64,000 bases of DNA from Mycolicibacterium phocaicum (GTDB lineage Bacteria; Actinomycetota; Actinomycetes; Mycobacteriales; Mycobacteriaceae). Of the stretch, positions 1 through 8,187 are shown in pieces. Made by a program: the position numbers and the translations under genes. Position 1 is the first letter of the stretch. Every line of letters starts with the position of its first letter. The notes beneath the pieces were generated by a model. That model had not been told where the DNA came from and searched no databases. It saw only the letters and a list, made by a program, of their open reading frames with translations. The stretch covers positions 3,162,001 to 3,226,000 of the forward strand of contig NZ_AP022616.1 in the NCBI RefSeq assembly GCF_010731115.1, given 5' to 3'.

Positions 1-834
1 CACATCGACATGAACTTCGGCTGCCCGGTGCCCAAGGTGACGCGCCGCGGCGGCGGTTCGGCCCTGCCCTACAAACGCAAGCTGTTCGGCCAGATCGTCG
101 CGGCCGCCGTGCGCGCGACCGAAAACACTGATATCCCGGTCACCGTGAAATTCCGGGTCGGAATCGACGACGCCCACCACACCCACCTCGATGCCGGCCG
201 TATCGCCGCCGAGGAGGGCGCGGCGGCCGTCGCGCTGCATGCCCGCACCGCCGCGCAGCGTTACTCCGGCACCGCCGACTGGGACCAGATTGCCGCGCTG
301 AAAGCCCACGTCAGCGGCATTCCCGTGCTGGGCAACGGCGACATCTTCGACGCCGATGACGCCCTGCGGATGATGGCCGAGACCGGCTGCGACGGCGTCG
401 TCATCGGCCGCGGCTGCCTGGGCCGGCCCTGGCTGTTCGCCGAACTGTCGGCGGCCTTCAACGGCCAGCCGCGCCCCACCCCGCCGACGCTCGGCGAGAT
501 CGCGGACATCATCCGCCGGCACGGCCAACTCCTCGCCGACCACTTCGGCGAGGACAAGGGCATGCGCGACATCCGCAAGCACGTCGCCTGGTACCTGCAC
601 GGGCTGCCCGCCGGCGCCGATCTGCGCCGCGCCCTGGCTCTGGTGAAAACCCTGGCCGAGCTCGACGAGCTGCTCACCCAACTGGATTCCGATGTGCCGT
701 TCCCGGACTGCGCAGAGGGCCCGCGAGGCCGGCAGGGGTCGCCGGGTTCCGTGGTGCTGCCCGAAGGCTGGCTGGACGACCCCGACGACTGCACGGTGCC
801 GTTCGGCGCAGACGTGGTCAACTCCGGCGGGTAG
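1..834 (+). CDS. dus: tRNA-dihydrouridine synthase, 5'-truncated by window edge
   Basis: Dihydrouridine synthases are FMN enzymes that reduce uridines in the tRNA D-loop with NADPH. The open frame runs off the left edge, leaving 277 residues. The family motif NFGCPVPKV, with the catalytic Cys, is at the start of the visible part. The FMN-phosphate-binding stretch GCDGVVIGRGCLGRPW is near residue 135, and a helical C-terminal domain follows. It matches the DusB/NifR3 type found beside the LCP gene in mycobacteria (Rv0823c position, from memory). The stop lies 2 nt before the GTG of the next gene, so the two are probably one transcript. Confidence 0.93.
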   Translation, partial: HIDMNFGCPVPKVTRRGGGSALPYKRKLFGQIVAAAVRATENTDIPVTVKFRVGIDDAHHTHLDAGRIAAEEGAAAVALHARTAAQRYSGTADWDQIAALKAHVSGIPVLGNGDIFDADDALRMMAETGCDGVVIGRGCLGRPWLFAELSAAFNGQPRPTPPTLGEIADIIRRHGQLLADHFGEDKGMRDIRKHVAWYLHGLPAGADLRRALALVKTLAELDELLTQLDSDVPFPDCAEGPRGRQGSPGSVVLPEGWLDDPDDCTVPFGADVVNSGG

Positions 835-836
835 AC

Positions 837-2912
837 GTGAGCGACCGCGACCGGACCACCCCCGGTGAGGGTGACGGCGACAACCCCTGGGTAACGCGTA
901 CGACGCGCGCCTCGGGTCCGGTCCGGGCGCCTTGGGAACGGGCCGGTCGCCCAGCGGAACAGCCCGACGACGAGATCACCGGCAGCCACGGCGGCGGCGG
1001 CGTCACCGTCGCCGAACTCATCGCCCGGCTCTCCGGTGGCGCGGTTCCGCCGGCGACGGCCATCGAGGCACCAGCGCCATCAGCGCCCGCCGCGCCGGCC
1101 AAGCCCGCGCAGCCGCCGCGGGCCGCACGGGCGCCCGAGTCCGTCGCTCCGGAACCAATCCCGGCCCCGGCGGCTGAGGAGCCGGTGCGAACTGCCCGCC
1201 TTCGGCCCGAATCCGATCCCGTCACAGAGGTTTTCGGCGCGCCGCTGGCCGAACCCGTCGAGCTGCCCGAACGGCCGCGGGCCGTGGTCCGCACCGACGT
1301 CCGGAACTACATCGACCATCCGGAGCGGCCGACGCATGCCGACGCTCCCCCACCGGTCGATCACCACACCCGTCACCGCTTCGCGGTGGCCGGCCGCATC
1401 CTCATGGCGCTGGCGGCCGTCATCGCGCTGTCGATGACGGGTGCCGCCTGGCAGTGGCAGAACATCAAGAACAACAACATGAACCGGGTCTCCGCGCTGG
1501 ACCTCAACTCCCGCGACATCGTCGACCCCAACGCCCAGTTCGGTGACGAGAACTTCCTGATCGTCGGCGTGGACAGCCGCTACGGCCAGAACGCCGACAT
1601 GGGCGCCGGTACCACCGAAGACGCGGGCGGCACGCGCTCCGACACGATCATGCTGGTCAACATCCCGGCCAACCGCAAACGTGTTGTGGCAGTGTCGTTC
1701 CCGCGCGACCTGGCCATCAAGTCAACGCAGTGCGAAGCCTGGGATCCGAAGACCGGCGGCTACGGCCCCATCTACGACGAAGACACCAAAAGCTATGGGC
1801 CCGACCAGGTTTACACCGAGACCAAGCTGAACTCGGCCTACTCGTTCGGCGGGCCGAAGTGCCTGGTGAAGGTGATCCAGAAGCTGTCCGGCCTGTCGGT
1901 GAACCGTTTCATGGCAGTTGATTTCGCCGGCTTCTCCAAACTCGTCGATGCCCTCGGCGGCGTCGAGGTCTGCAGCAGCACGCCGCTCGAGGACTACGAG
2001 CTGGGCACCGTGCTGGAGCACTCCGGCCGTCAGGTCATCGACGGCCACACCGCGCTGCAATACGTCCGCGCCCGCCAGGTCACCACCGAGGTCAACGGCG
2101 ACTACGGCCGGATCAAGCGCCAGCAGATGTTCCTGTCGTCGCTGCTGCGGTCGATGATCTCCAAGGACACGTTCTTCAACATCGGCAAGCTCAACAACGT
2201 CGTCAACCTGTTCATCAACGACTCCTCTGTCGACAACGTCACCACCAAGGACCTGGTGCAGTTGGGCCAGTCCATCCAGGGCGTCAGCGCCGGCCGCGTC
2301 ACCTTCGTGACGGTGCCCACCGGCGTGACCGACTCCGAGGGCAACGAACCGCCGCGGGTCGACGACATGCGCGCACTGTTCGACGCGATCATCAACGACG
2401 ATCCGCTGCCCGAGGAACGCAACGCCGACAAGACCCCGGTCCCGTCCACGTCGTCCGCGCCCAGCACGAACGCAGCCGCACCGGACGGCGAAGACGTCAA
2501 CACCACGACGACCGATCCGAGCCAGGTGACGGTCCGGGTATCCAACTCGACCGGTCAGGACGGCCTGGCCGCGACCGCGACCAAGGAACTTGAGCAGCAC
2601 GGCTTCACCGTCAACTCGCCGGACGACTACCAGGGCCAGGTGACGTCGACGACGGTGTTCTACTCACCGGGGCACGAACAGGCCGCCGCGACCGTGGCGT
2701 CCACGCTGCCGGGCGCCCACGTCGAGCGGGTGTCAGGCCTGGGAGACGTGGTGCGGGTGGTGCTGGGGACCGATTTCACCGCGGTGGGAAACCCGGCGGC
2801 CAGCGGCTCAGCCGCACAGATGCGGGTGACCCACGGCAGCCTGTCCGGAGAGCCCACCAAGCTGCCGGAAGATCTCAGCATCACCAATGCAGCCGACACC
2901 ACCTGCAAATAG
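837..2912 (+). CDS. LytR-CpsA-Psr (LCP) family cell-wall glycopolymer ligase
   Basis: LCP proteins attach glycopolymers (arabinogalactan in mycobacteria) to peptidoglycan at the outer face of the membrane. The 691-aa product has a disordered Pro/Ala-rich cytoplasmic N-terminus of about 180 aa with the motif VTVAELIARL. One membrane helix lies near residues 185-207. The LCP catalytic domain is about 230-450, with NFLIVGVDSR, the Arg-bearing FPRDL and YVRARQVTTEVNGDYGR. A Thr/Ser linker and a LytR C-terminal domain (about 565-655) follow. The GTG start is 2 nt after the dus stop. It looks like the Rv0822c orthologue rather than CpsA/Lcp1 (Rv3484/Rv3267), but paralogue assignment is by context. 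Confidence 0.93.
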   Translation: MSDRDRTTPGEGDGDNPWVTRTTRASGPVRAPWERAGRPAEQPDDEITGSHGGGGVTVAELIARLSGGAVPPATAIEAPAPSAPAAPAKPAQPPRAARAPESVAPEPIPAPAAEEPVRTARLRPESDPVTEVFGAPLAEPVELPERPRAVVRTDVRNYIDHPERPTHADAPPPVDHHTRHRFAVAGRILMALAAVIALSMTGAAWQWQNIKNNNMNRVSALDLNSRDIVDPNAQFGDENFLIVGVDSRYGQNADMGAGTTEDAGGTRSDTIMLVNIPANRKRVVAVSFPRDLAIKSTQCEAWDPKTGGYGPIYDEDTKSYGPDQVYTETKLNSAYSFGGPKCLVKVIQKLSGLSVNRFMAVDFAGFSKLVDALGGVEVCSSTPLEDYELGTVLEHSGRQVIDGHTALQYVRARQVTTEVNGDYGRIKRQQMFLSSLLRSMISKDTFFNIGKLNNVVNLFINDSSVDNVTTKDLVQLGQSIQGVSAGRVTFVTVPTGVTDSEGNEPPRVDDMRALFDAIINDDPLPEERNADKTPVPSTSSAPSTNAAAPDGEDVNTTTTDPSQVTVRVSNSTGQDGLAATATKELEQHGFTVNSPDDYQGQVTSTTVFYSPGHEQAAATVASTLPGAHVERVSGLGDVVRVVLGTDFTAVGNPAASGSAAQMRVTHGSLSGEPTKLPEDLSITNAADTTCK

Positions 2913-2927
2913 CATCTGACCTGTCCC

Positions 2928-2990
2928 ATTCACCGGCCGTTCATTGCCAGATCACGGCATGTCCAAGGGCCAGAAAGTAGTCTGGAGCCC
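2928..2990 (+). promoter_or_regulatory. phoY2 promoter: PHO-box-like direct repeat plus leaderless -10
   Basis: Two direct heptamers, ATTCACC (2928-2934) and GTTCATT (2939-2945), are separated by 4 nt. This is the 11-nt periodicity of OmpR-type boxes recognised by RegX3 in mycobacteria. A -10 element TAGTCT lies at 2978-2983, 32 nt downstream of the box and 7 nt before the ATG at 2991, so transcription probably starts at the A of the ATG. The pstS promoter has the same box and the same 32-nt spacing. Confidence 0.7.
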
Positions 2991-3659
2991 ATGCGTACCG
3001 CGTACCACGAGCAGCTTGAAGGCCTGACCAACCGCCTGGGCGAGATGTGCGGACTGGCCGGCGTTGCCATGGAGCGCGCGACCCAGGCCCTGTTGCAGGC
3101 CGACCTGGTGCTGGCCGAACAGGTCATCTCCGATCACGAGCAGATCGCCACCCTGAGCGCCCACGCCGAGGAGCAGGCCTTCGTCCTGCTGGCCCTGCAG
3201 TCCCCGGTTGCCGGTGACCTGCGGTCCGTCGTCGGCTCCATCCAGATCGTCGCCGATGTCGACCGCATGGGCGCGCTGGCGCTGCACGTCGCCAAGATCG
3301 CCCGGCGCCGGCACCCGCAGCACGCGCTGCCCGAGGAGGTCAACGGCTACTTCGCCGAAATGGGCCGCCTGGCAGTCGAATTGGGCAACACCGCGCAAGA
3401 GGTGCTCCTCACCCAGGACCCCGAGCGCGCGGCCCGCATCCAGGAAGAAGACGACGCGATGGATGACCTGCACCGTCATCTGTTCAGCGTGATGATGGAC
3501 CGCGAGTGGAAGCACGGCGTGACCGCGGCGGTCGACGTGACGCTGCTGAGCCGCTTCTACGAGCGCTTCGCCGACCACGCCGTCGAGGTCGCGCGCCGGG
3601 TGATCTTCCAGGTCACCGGCCGTTTCTCCGACGACGACGGCCTGCCGACCATCCACTAG
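2991..3659 (+). CDS. phoU: Phosphate transport regulator PhoU/PhoY2
   Basis: PhoU proteins couple the Pst transporter to the SenX3-RegX3 sensor system and repress the phosphate-starvation response when phosphate is plentiful. The 222-aa product is of usual length, with two all-helical PhoU repeats (about 10-100 and 115-210) and acidic metal-binding ladders such as [10 protein letters not shown]. It has no signal or membrane segment. The ATG lies just downstream of a -10 box with no room for a ribosome site, suggesting a leaderless mRNA. The pst transporter it partners is 3.6 kb downstream on the other strand, separated by an accessory cassette. Confidence 0.95.
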   Translation: MRTAYHEQLEGLTNRLGEMCGLAGVAMERATQALLQADLVLAEQVISDHEQIATLSAHAEEQAFVLLALQSPVAGDLRSVVGSIQIVADVDRMGALALHVAKIARRRHPQHALPEEVNGYFAEMGRLAVELGNTAQEVLLTQDPERAARIQEEDDAMDDLHRHLFSVMMDREWKHGVTAAVDVTLLSRFYERFADHAVEVARRVIFQVTGRFSDDDGLPTIH

Positions 3660-3686
3660 CCCCGCTCGCGAGGCACCAGTCGCTTG

Positions 3687-3771
3687 CGGGCTGGGGGCAC
3701 CTTCCACTCGCGAGCAGACGTAAAACTGTCGTTTTCACACGAAAATCGACAGTTTTACGTCTGTTCGCGAG
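3687..3771. repeat. Palindromic repeat family 1, copy 1
   Basis: A 65-bp near-perfect hairpin (3707-3771) has arms CTCGCGAGCAGACGTAAAAC and its complement. It is preceded by an unpaired leader, CGGGCTGGGGGCACCTT, which is conserved in all three copies. The right arm encodes the last four residues and the TAA stop of the minus-strand MarR gene. It lies between convergent genes phoY2 and marR, so it may terminate transcription both ways. Confidence 0.9.
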
Positions 3772-4300
3772 CGTTTGGCACCCGACGCTCGGCGGGTACC
3801 AGTCGCACGCCGTCCCGATCGGCCGCCAGCAGGTCCTGCAGCATCTTCGCCAGTACCGACAGTTCCGCCGCCGGATAGCGCGACAGGAAGTCGTGTCGGC
3901 CGGCGTCCATCTCGTCGTGCATGCGCTGGTGTACCTCGATGAGGGTTTTTCCGTCCGGGGTGGGGCTCAGCTGCAGTTCTTTGCGGTTGCCCGGCACCGG
4001 TAAGCGGCTGACCAGACCGGCGTCGACCAGGCGCTGCACATGCTTGGACACCGTGCCCTTGAGCTGGTCGGCGCGCGCCGCGAGGCCAACCACGCTGATC
4101 GGCCCGTCGGCGAGCTCCGCCAGCAGATGCAGGCTGAGGGTGGGCAGCTCACGCACGGTGCGTTCCAGCCGCGCAGGGCAGTGTTCGGCGAGGAAGTCCC
4201 GTTCGGCATCGCTCTCGTCGGTGTCGAACTTGTCCCCGACCGCCGTCACCAGTGCACTGATCTCGGTGATCAGCGCTGACTTGGTTTTCACGGAAACCAT
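3755..4300 (-). CDS. MarR family transcriptional regulator
   Basis: A 181-aa winged-helix protein. The recognition region is ISVVGLAARADQLKGTVSKHVQRLVDAGLVSRL, and the wing is around VPGNRKELQLSPT. The start chosen is the ATG at 4300, preceded by GGGATGG. A longer frame upstream would run into the divergent gene's leader. It is divergently transcribed from the oxidoreductase gene, with two near-identical palindromes in the 65-bp gap, so it probably represses both itself and that gene. The last codons and the TAA stop come from the family 1 palindrome. The ligand is unknown. Confidence 0.88.
   Translation of the reverse strand: MVSVKTKSALITEISALVTAVGDKFDTDESDAERDFLAEHCPARLERTVRELPTLSLHLLAELADGPISVVGLAARADQLKGTVSKHVQRLVDAGLVSRLPVPGNRKELQLSPTPDGKTLIEVHQRMHDEMDAGRHDFLSRYPAAELSVLAKMLQDLLAADRDGVRLVPAERRVPNAREQT
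4283..4300. promoter_or_regulatory. Putative MarR operator 1, overlapping the marR start
   Basis: Read on the minus strand, this is ATGGTTTCCGTGAAAACC. It shares the core TTTCCGTGnAAACC with the second site 46 bp away. It overlaps the marR start codon, fitting autorepression. Confidence 0.55.
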
Positions 4301-4329
4301 CTTGCCATCCCGCCGGCACGCGGCATATA

Positions 4330-4344
4330 GTTTCCGTGGAAACC
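4330..4344. promoter_or_regulatory. Putative MarR operator 2, upstream of the oxidoreductase gene
   Basis: GTTTCCGTGGAAACC is an inverted repeat with arms GTTTCC/GGAAAC around the centre GTG. It lies 22 nt before the ATG at 4366, overlapping the expected transcription start region. Its core equals that of the site over the marR start. Confidence 0.6.
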
Positions 4345-4365
4345 ATTTTGATCTGAGGAGCGCAC

Positions 4366-5340
4366 ATGAAGGCAGCGGTCGTGCACGAGTGGGGCCAGGA
4401 GCCCCGGTATCTGGAATTCCCCGAACCCCAGCCACGCGAGGGTGCCGTCGTCGCCGACGTGGAGGCGTCGGCGCTGACCAACCTCAGCCGCATGGTGATC
4501 ATGGGAAAGCACTACAGCAGCAAGGAAATTCAGCTCCCCGCCATCGCCGGAGTCGACGGTGTCGCCCGCCTCGATGACGGTTCCCGCGTCTACACCGCGT
4601 CGCTCGCCCCGTACGGACTGATGGCCGAACGCACCCTCGTCAACCCGGGTGACGCCGTCCCGGTGCCCGAACACGTCGACTCGGTCACCGCCGCCGCGGT
4701 GCCCAATCCCGGCATGTCGGCGTGGATGAGCCTCGACTACGCCGCCCAGACCAAACCCGGCGACCACGTGCTGGTCCTCGGCGCCACCGGCGTCACGGGA
4801 TCGATTGCCGTGCAGTTGGCCAAGTTCGTGTTCGGGGCGGGACGCGTCGTGGTGGCCGGCCGCAACCCTGAGCGACTGGAGTGGCTCCGCACCGTCGGGG
4901 CCGACGACGTCATCGCGCTCGGAACCGACGATCTCACGGAAAGCGTTGTCGCCCAGCACTCCGCGCGGCCGTTCGACGCCGTCATCGACTACCTGTGGGG
5001 CACGTCCGCACAGCAGACGCTCGCCGCCCTGGCCGCCGCGCATCCGTCGGCCCATTTCCACGCCACGCGGTTCATCCAGGTCGGTTCGATGACCGGTGCG
5101 AGCATCCAGATCGACGCTGCGACCTTGCGCAGCACCGGAGTCACCCTCCAAGGCGTGGGTATCGGCAGCGTCCCGCCCGAGGCGCTGCAGCGCGCCCGCA
5201 CCGAAGGTCTGCCCCGGATGTTCGCGATGCTCGACTCCGGCGAAATGCAGCTGACCACCGTTGCCCGCCCGCTCGCCGACATCGAAAACGTCTGGGCGGC
5301 AAAGGAACCCTCCGGCACCCGCGTCGTCATCACGCCCTAG
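4366..5340 (+). CDS. Zinc-free MDR-type quinone oxidoreductase / alcohol dehydrogenase-like protein
   Basis: A 324-aa medium-chain reductase. An N-terminal GroES-like half (about 1-115) is followed by a Rossmann half containing GATGVTGSIAVQLAK (about 140-155), the NADP-binding loop of quinone oxidoreductases. Zinc-binding Cys/His clusters of true alcohol dehydrogenases are absent. A ribosome site GAGGAG lies 6 nt before the ATG. It is divergent from the MarR gene and probably under its control, suggesting a role in handling a quinone or electrophile. The substrate cannot be read from the sequence. Confidence 0.88.
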   Translation: MKAAVVHEWGQEPRYLEFPEPQPREGAVVADVEASALTNLSRMVIMGKHYSSKEIQLPAIAGVDGVARLDDGSRVYTASLAPYGLMAERTLVNPGDAVPVPEHVDSVTAAAVPNPGMSAWMSLDYAAQTKPGDHVLVLGATGVTGSIAVQLAKFVFGAGRVVVAGRNPERLEWLRTVGADDVIALGTDDLTESVVAQHSARPFDAVIDYLWGTSAQQTLAALAAAHPSAHFHATRFIQVGSMTGASIQIDAATLRSTGVTLQGVGIGSVPPEALQRARTEGLPRMFAMLDSGEMQLTTVARPLADIENVWAAKEPSGTRVVITP

Positions 5341-5341
5341 G

Positions 5342-5427
5342 GGGCAGTTGGGTCACCTTCCCCTCGCGAGCAGACGCAAAACTGTCGTTTTTCAGGCGAA
5401 AATGACAGTTTTGCGTCTGCTCGCGAA
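5342..5427. repeat. Palindromic repeat family 1, copy 2
   Basis: The leader GGGTCACCTTCCC is followed by a hairpin at 5363-5426. The arms match copies 1 and 3 except that GACGCAAAAC replaces GACGTAAAAC on both sides, a compensatory change that keeps the stem paired. It lies directly after the oxidoreductase stop and before the DUF559-like gene. Confidence 0.9.
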
Positions 5428-5428
5428 G

Positions 5429-5437
5429 TTATCCACA
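5429..5437 (+). other. Perfect DnaA-box-like 9-mer TTATCCACA
   Basis: TTATCCACA matches the bacterial DnaA-box consensus exactly. It is isolated, lies immediately after a palindromic repeat and 14 nt before the first possible start of the DUF559-like gene. A role in replication is not implied by a single box. Confidence 0.35.
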
Positions 5438-5451
5438 GGGCTGGAGGCCGG

Positions 5452-6363
5452 ATGGTGGCGGCGTTTGGGCGCGGCCGCCACCATCGACGCATGATGCTCG
5501 AAGACGTATTTGCCGTCCACAACGGCGTTGCGACCGCACGGCAGTTACTCGCGACGATGACCGATCGGGCACTCGCACGCAGAGTCCGGGCAGGAGAAGT
5601 CTTCCGGGTGTGCCACGGCGTCTATTCCGCGCGACCTCCAGACACAACAAGCCGGCTCCGAGCCCTGGACCTGCTGTCCGACGTCCCCATCGTCGCCTGT
5701 ATGAACACTGCCGCCGCGATGTACGGCTTCGATACCGAACAGGACGACCGGACCCACATCCTCGACCCGGGCGTGCGCATCCGGACTTCGCTCGACCTCA
5801 GCGTGCACCAGCGAATTGGTGCGCCGCTCAAGAAACTTGATGGCCGACTCGCCACTGCACCCGCGTGGACAGCGATCGAAGTCGCCCGAGCGCTGAAACG
5901 TCCGCGGGTGCTGGCCACGCTGGATGCGGCACTTCGTAGCGGCACCTGCACGCGGACGGAGCTGGAGCAGGCTCTCGATGAACAGCGTGGTCGTCGCGGA
6001 GTCGTCGCTGTCCGGGAGCTGCTACCACTTGCCGATGCGAGAGCCGAGTCACCGATGGAATCAGAAATGCGGCTGGTCTTCATCGACTGGGAGCTTCCCA
6101 CCCCAGAATTGCAGTACGAGATTCGCGATCTCCACGGCCAACTATGGCGACTCGATTTCGCCTGGCCGGAATACCGCGTGGCGGCCGAGTACGACAGCAT
6201 GGAATGGCACGCGAATCCCGTTGCAGTTAAACATGATCGCATCAAGACGGCACGACTACAGGAAATGAACTGGACCAGCGTTCCGGCTGTCGTCGACGAC
6301 ATCAGGCAATATCCAGTCGAGCTGTGCACTCGAATCAGACGCCACTTCGACCGCGCGGCCTGA
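5452..6363 (+). CDS. AbiEi-type winged helix plus DUF559/Vsr-like nuclease-fold protein
   Basis: 303 aa from the ATG with a good GGAGG site; 290 aa if translation begins at 5491. The N-terminal about 60 aa (VFAVHNGVATARQLLATM..) resembles the winged-helix domain of AbiEi-like proteins. The C-terminal about 100 aa carries the DUF559 pattern LQYEIRD..GQLWRLDFAWPEYRVAAEYDSMEWH. The D of RLDFAW and the E of AAEYD are spaced as in PD-(D/E)xK nucleases. The family is common in actinobacteria and poorly characterised. A toxin-antitoxin or DNA-processing role is inference. It is flanked by two family 1 palindromes. Confidence 0.75.
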   Translation: MVAAFGRGRHHRRMMLEDVFAVHNGVATARQLLATMTDRALARRVRAGEVFRVCHGVYSARPPDTTSRLRALDLLSDVPIVACMNTAAAMYGFDTEQDDRTHILDPGVRIRTSLDLSVHQRIGAPLKKLDGRLATAPAWTAIEVARALKRPRVLATLDAALRSGTCTRTELEQALDEQRGRRGVVAVRELLPLADARAESPMESEMRLVFIDWELPTPELQYEIRDLHGQLWRLDFAWPEYRVAAEYDSMEWHANPVAVKHDRIKTARLQEMNWTSVPAVVDDIRQYPVELCTRIRRHFDRAA

Positions 6364-6368
6364 CAGAC

Positions 6369-6456
6369 CTCGCGAGCAGACGTAAAACTGTCGATCTCAA
6401 GCGAAAAACGACAGTTTTACGTCTGCTCGCGAGAGAAAGGTGACCCCCAGCCCGCG
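6369..6456. repeat. Palindromic repeat family 1, copy 3 (inverted)
   Basis: A hairpin at 6369-6433 with the same arms as copy 1. Its leader (GGCTGGGGGTCACCTTTC) is read on the minus strand at 6434-6456, so the element is oriented opposite to copies 1 and 2. It lies between the convergent DUF559-like gene and pstB. Confidence 0.9.
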
Positions 6457-6467
6457 AAAAAGGCGAC

Positions 6468-7244
6468 CTAACCGAAGCGACCGGAGATGTAGTCCTCGGT
6501 GGCCTTCTTGGTCGGGTTGGAGAAGATCTTCTCGGTGTCGTCGATCTCGATGAGCTGACCCGGCTTGCCGGTCGCCTCGAGGTTGAAGAACGCGGTCTGG
6601 TCGCTGACACGCGCCGCCTGCTGCATGTTGTGCGTGACGATGACAATCGTGAAGTCCTGCTTCAGTTCTGCGATCAGGTCCTCGATGGCGAGCGTCGAGA
6701 TCGGATCCAGCGCTGAGCACGGCTCATCCATCAGCAGCACGTCGGGCTGCACCGCGATGGCGCGCGCGATGCACAGCCGCTGCTGCTGACCGCCGGACAG
6801 GCCACCGCCGGGCTTTTCCAGCCGGTCCTTGACCTCGTTCCACAGGTTGGCGCCCTTGAGCGACCGCTCGGCGACCTCGTCGAGCGTCTTCTTGTTGCGC
6901 ACGCCCTGCAGCTTCAGGCCGGCCACCACGTTGTCGCGAATGGACATGGTGGGGAACGGGTTCGGGCGCTGGAATACCATGCCGATGGTCTTGCGCACGC
7001 CGACGGGGTCCACGCCGGGGGCATAGATGTCGTCACCGTCGAGCAGCACCGAGCCTGTGGCGCGAGCGCCCGGAATCACCTCGTGCATGCGGTTGAGGGT
7101 GCGCAGCACCGTCGACTTGCCGCAGCCCGACGGGCCGATGAACGCTGTCACACTGCGCGGCTCCACCGACAGGCTGACGCTCTGCACGGCATGGAAGGAG
7201 CCGTAGTAGATGTTGAGATCCTTGAGATCAAGTCGCTTGGCCAT
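6468..7244 (-). CDS. pstB: Phosphate ABC transporter ATP-binding protein PstB (PhoT)
   Basis: The ATPase that drives high-affinity phosphate import. The 258-aa product has Walker [10 protein letters not shown] (about 34-42), the ABC signature LSGGQQQR, Walker [13 protein letters not shown] and the H-loop VTHN. It is last in the pstS-pstC-pstA-pstB order on the minus strand, 16 nt after pstA. The length is normal for the family. Confidence 0.97.
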   Translation of the reverse strand: MAKRLDLKDLNIYYGSFHAVQSVSLSVEPRSVTAFIGPSGCGKSTVLRTLNRMHEVIPGARATGSVLLDGDDIYAPGVDPVGVRKTIGMVFQRPNPFPTMSIRDNVVAGLKLQGVRNKKTLDEVAERSLKGANLWNEVKDRLEKPGGGLSGGQQQRLCIARAIAVQPDVLLMDEPCSALDPISTLAIEDLIAELKQDFTIVIVTHNMQQAARVSDQTAFFNLEATGKPGQLIEIDDTEKIFSNPTKKATEDYISGRFG

Positions 7245-7260
7245 TAACCGCTACTCCTGC

Positions 7261-8187
7261 TCAAACTTTTTTCGGGGCAAAGATTTTGGCGCCGATGCGC
7301 GCGGCGATGTTCAACAGCGCGATCAACAACACCAGGGTCAGCGCGGCACCCCACATGCGGTCGGTGGGGACGACGTTGGCACCGGCACCGGCGCCGATCT
7401 GGTCGTACATCATGCCGGGCAGCGAGCCCATGAAGCCGCCGAACATGTCGAAGTTCATGGCCTGTGCGTAGCCCACCAGGACCAGCAGCGGGGCCGTCTC
7501 GCCCATGACGCGGGCCAGCGACAGCATGATGCCGGTCACGATGCCCGACAGCGCTGTCGGAATGACAATGCGCACAATGGTTTTCCACTTGGGAATGCCG
7601 AGCGCGTAGCTGGCCTCACGCAGGTCCATCGGGACGATGCGCAGCATCTCTTCTGTGGACCGCACGATGACCGGGATCATCAGCAACACCAGCGACAGCG
7701 ACACCGCGAAACCGGTGCGCTGGAAGCCCAGGGTGGCCACCCACAGCGCGTAGATGAACAGTGCGGCGACGATCGACGGAACACCGGTGAGGATGTCGAC
7801 CATGAAAGTGGTGACCTTGCCCAACCGGGTGCCGCCGCCGTACTCCACGAGGTACACCGCCACCATCACGCCGATCGGGATCGAGATGACAGCACAGACC
7901 AGCGCTTGCAGGACGGTGCCGACGATGGCGTGGTACGCACCACCGCCCGCCTCGAACGCCGTCATGCCAGACTGCGAGTTGGTGAACCACTGTGCCGATG
8001 TCAGCGCCTTATAACCCTTGGTGACAACGGAATACAGCACCCACACCAGCGGGATCAGCGCCACCAGCACCGATAGACTGACCAGCACCGTGGCCACCCA
8101 GTTCGTGGCCTTGCGGCGGAAACCGACGCCCTCGAAAGACTGGTGCTTGACCGGCCGTTCCAGCATCGCGGCCATCTTGGCGTTCAT
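7261..8187 (-). CDS. pstA: Phosphate ABC transporter permease PstA
   Basis: A 308-aa inner-membrane permease with six hydrophobic helices and the EAA-type loop EASYALGIPKWKTIVRIVIPTALSGI, which contacts PstB. The N-terminal about 30 residues are cytoplasmic. The start overlaps the pstC stop by 4 nt (ATGA), indicating coupled translation. It acts with PstC as the membrane channel for phosphate delivered by PstS. Confidence 0.96.
   Translation of the reverse strand: MNAKMAAMLERPVKHQSFEGVGFRRKATNWVATVLVSLSVLVALIPLVWVLYSVVTKGYKALTSAQWFTNSQSGMTAFEAGGGAYHAIVGTVLQALVCAVISIPIGVMVAVYLVEYGGGTRLGKVTTFMVDILTGVPSIVAALFIYALWVATLGFQRTGFAVSLSLVLLMIPVIVRSTEEMLRIVPMDLREASYALGIPKWKTIVRIVIPTALSGIVTGIMLSLARVMGETAPLLVLVGYAQAMNFDMFGGFMGSLPGMMYDQIGAGAGANVVPTDRMWGAALTLVLLIALLNIAARIGAKIFAPKKV

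Noticed and set aside
5429..5437. Replication origin
   Set aside because: One DnaA-box-like 9-mer without a cluster, AT-rich region or dnaA/dnaN neighbours is not an origin.
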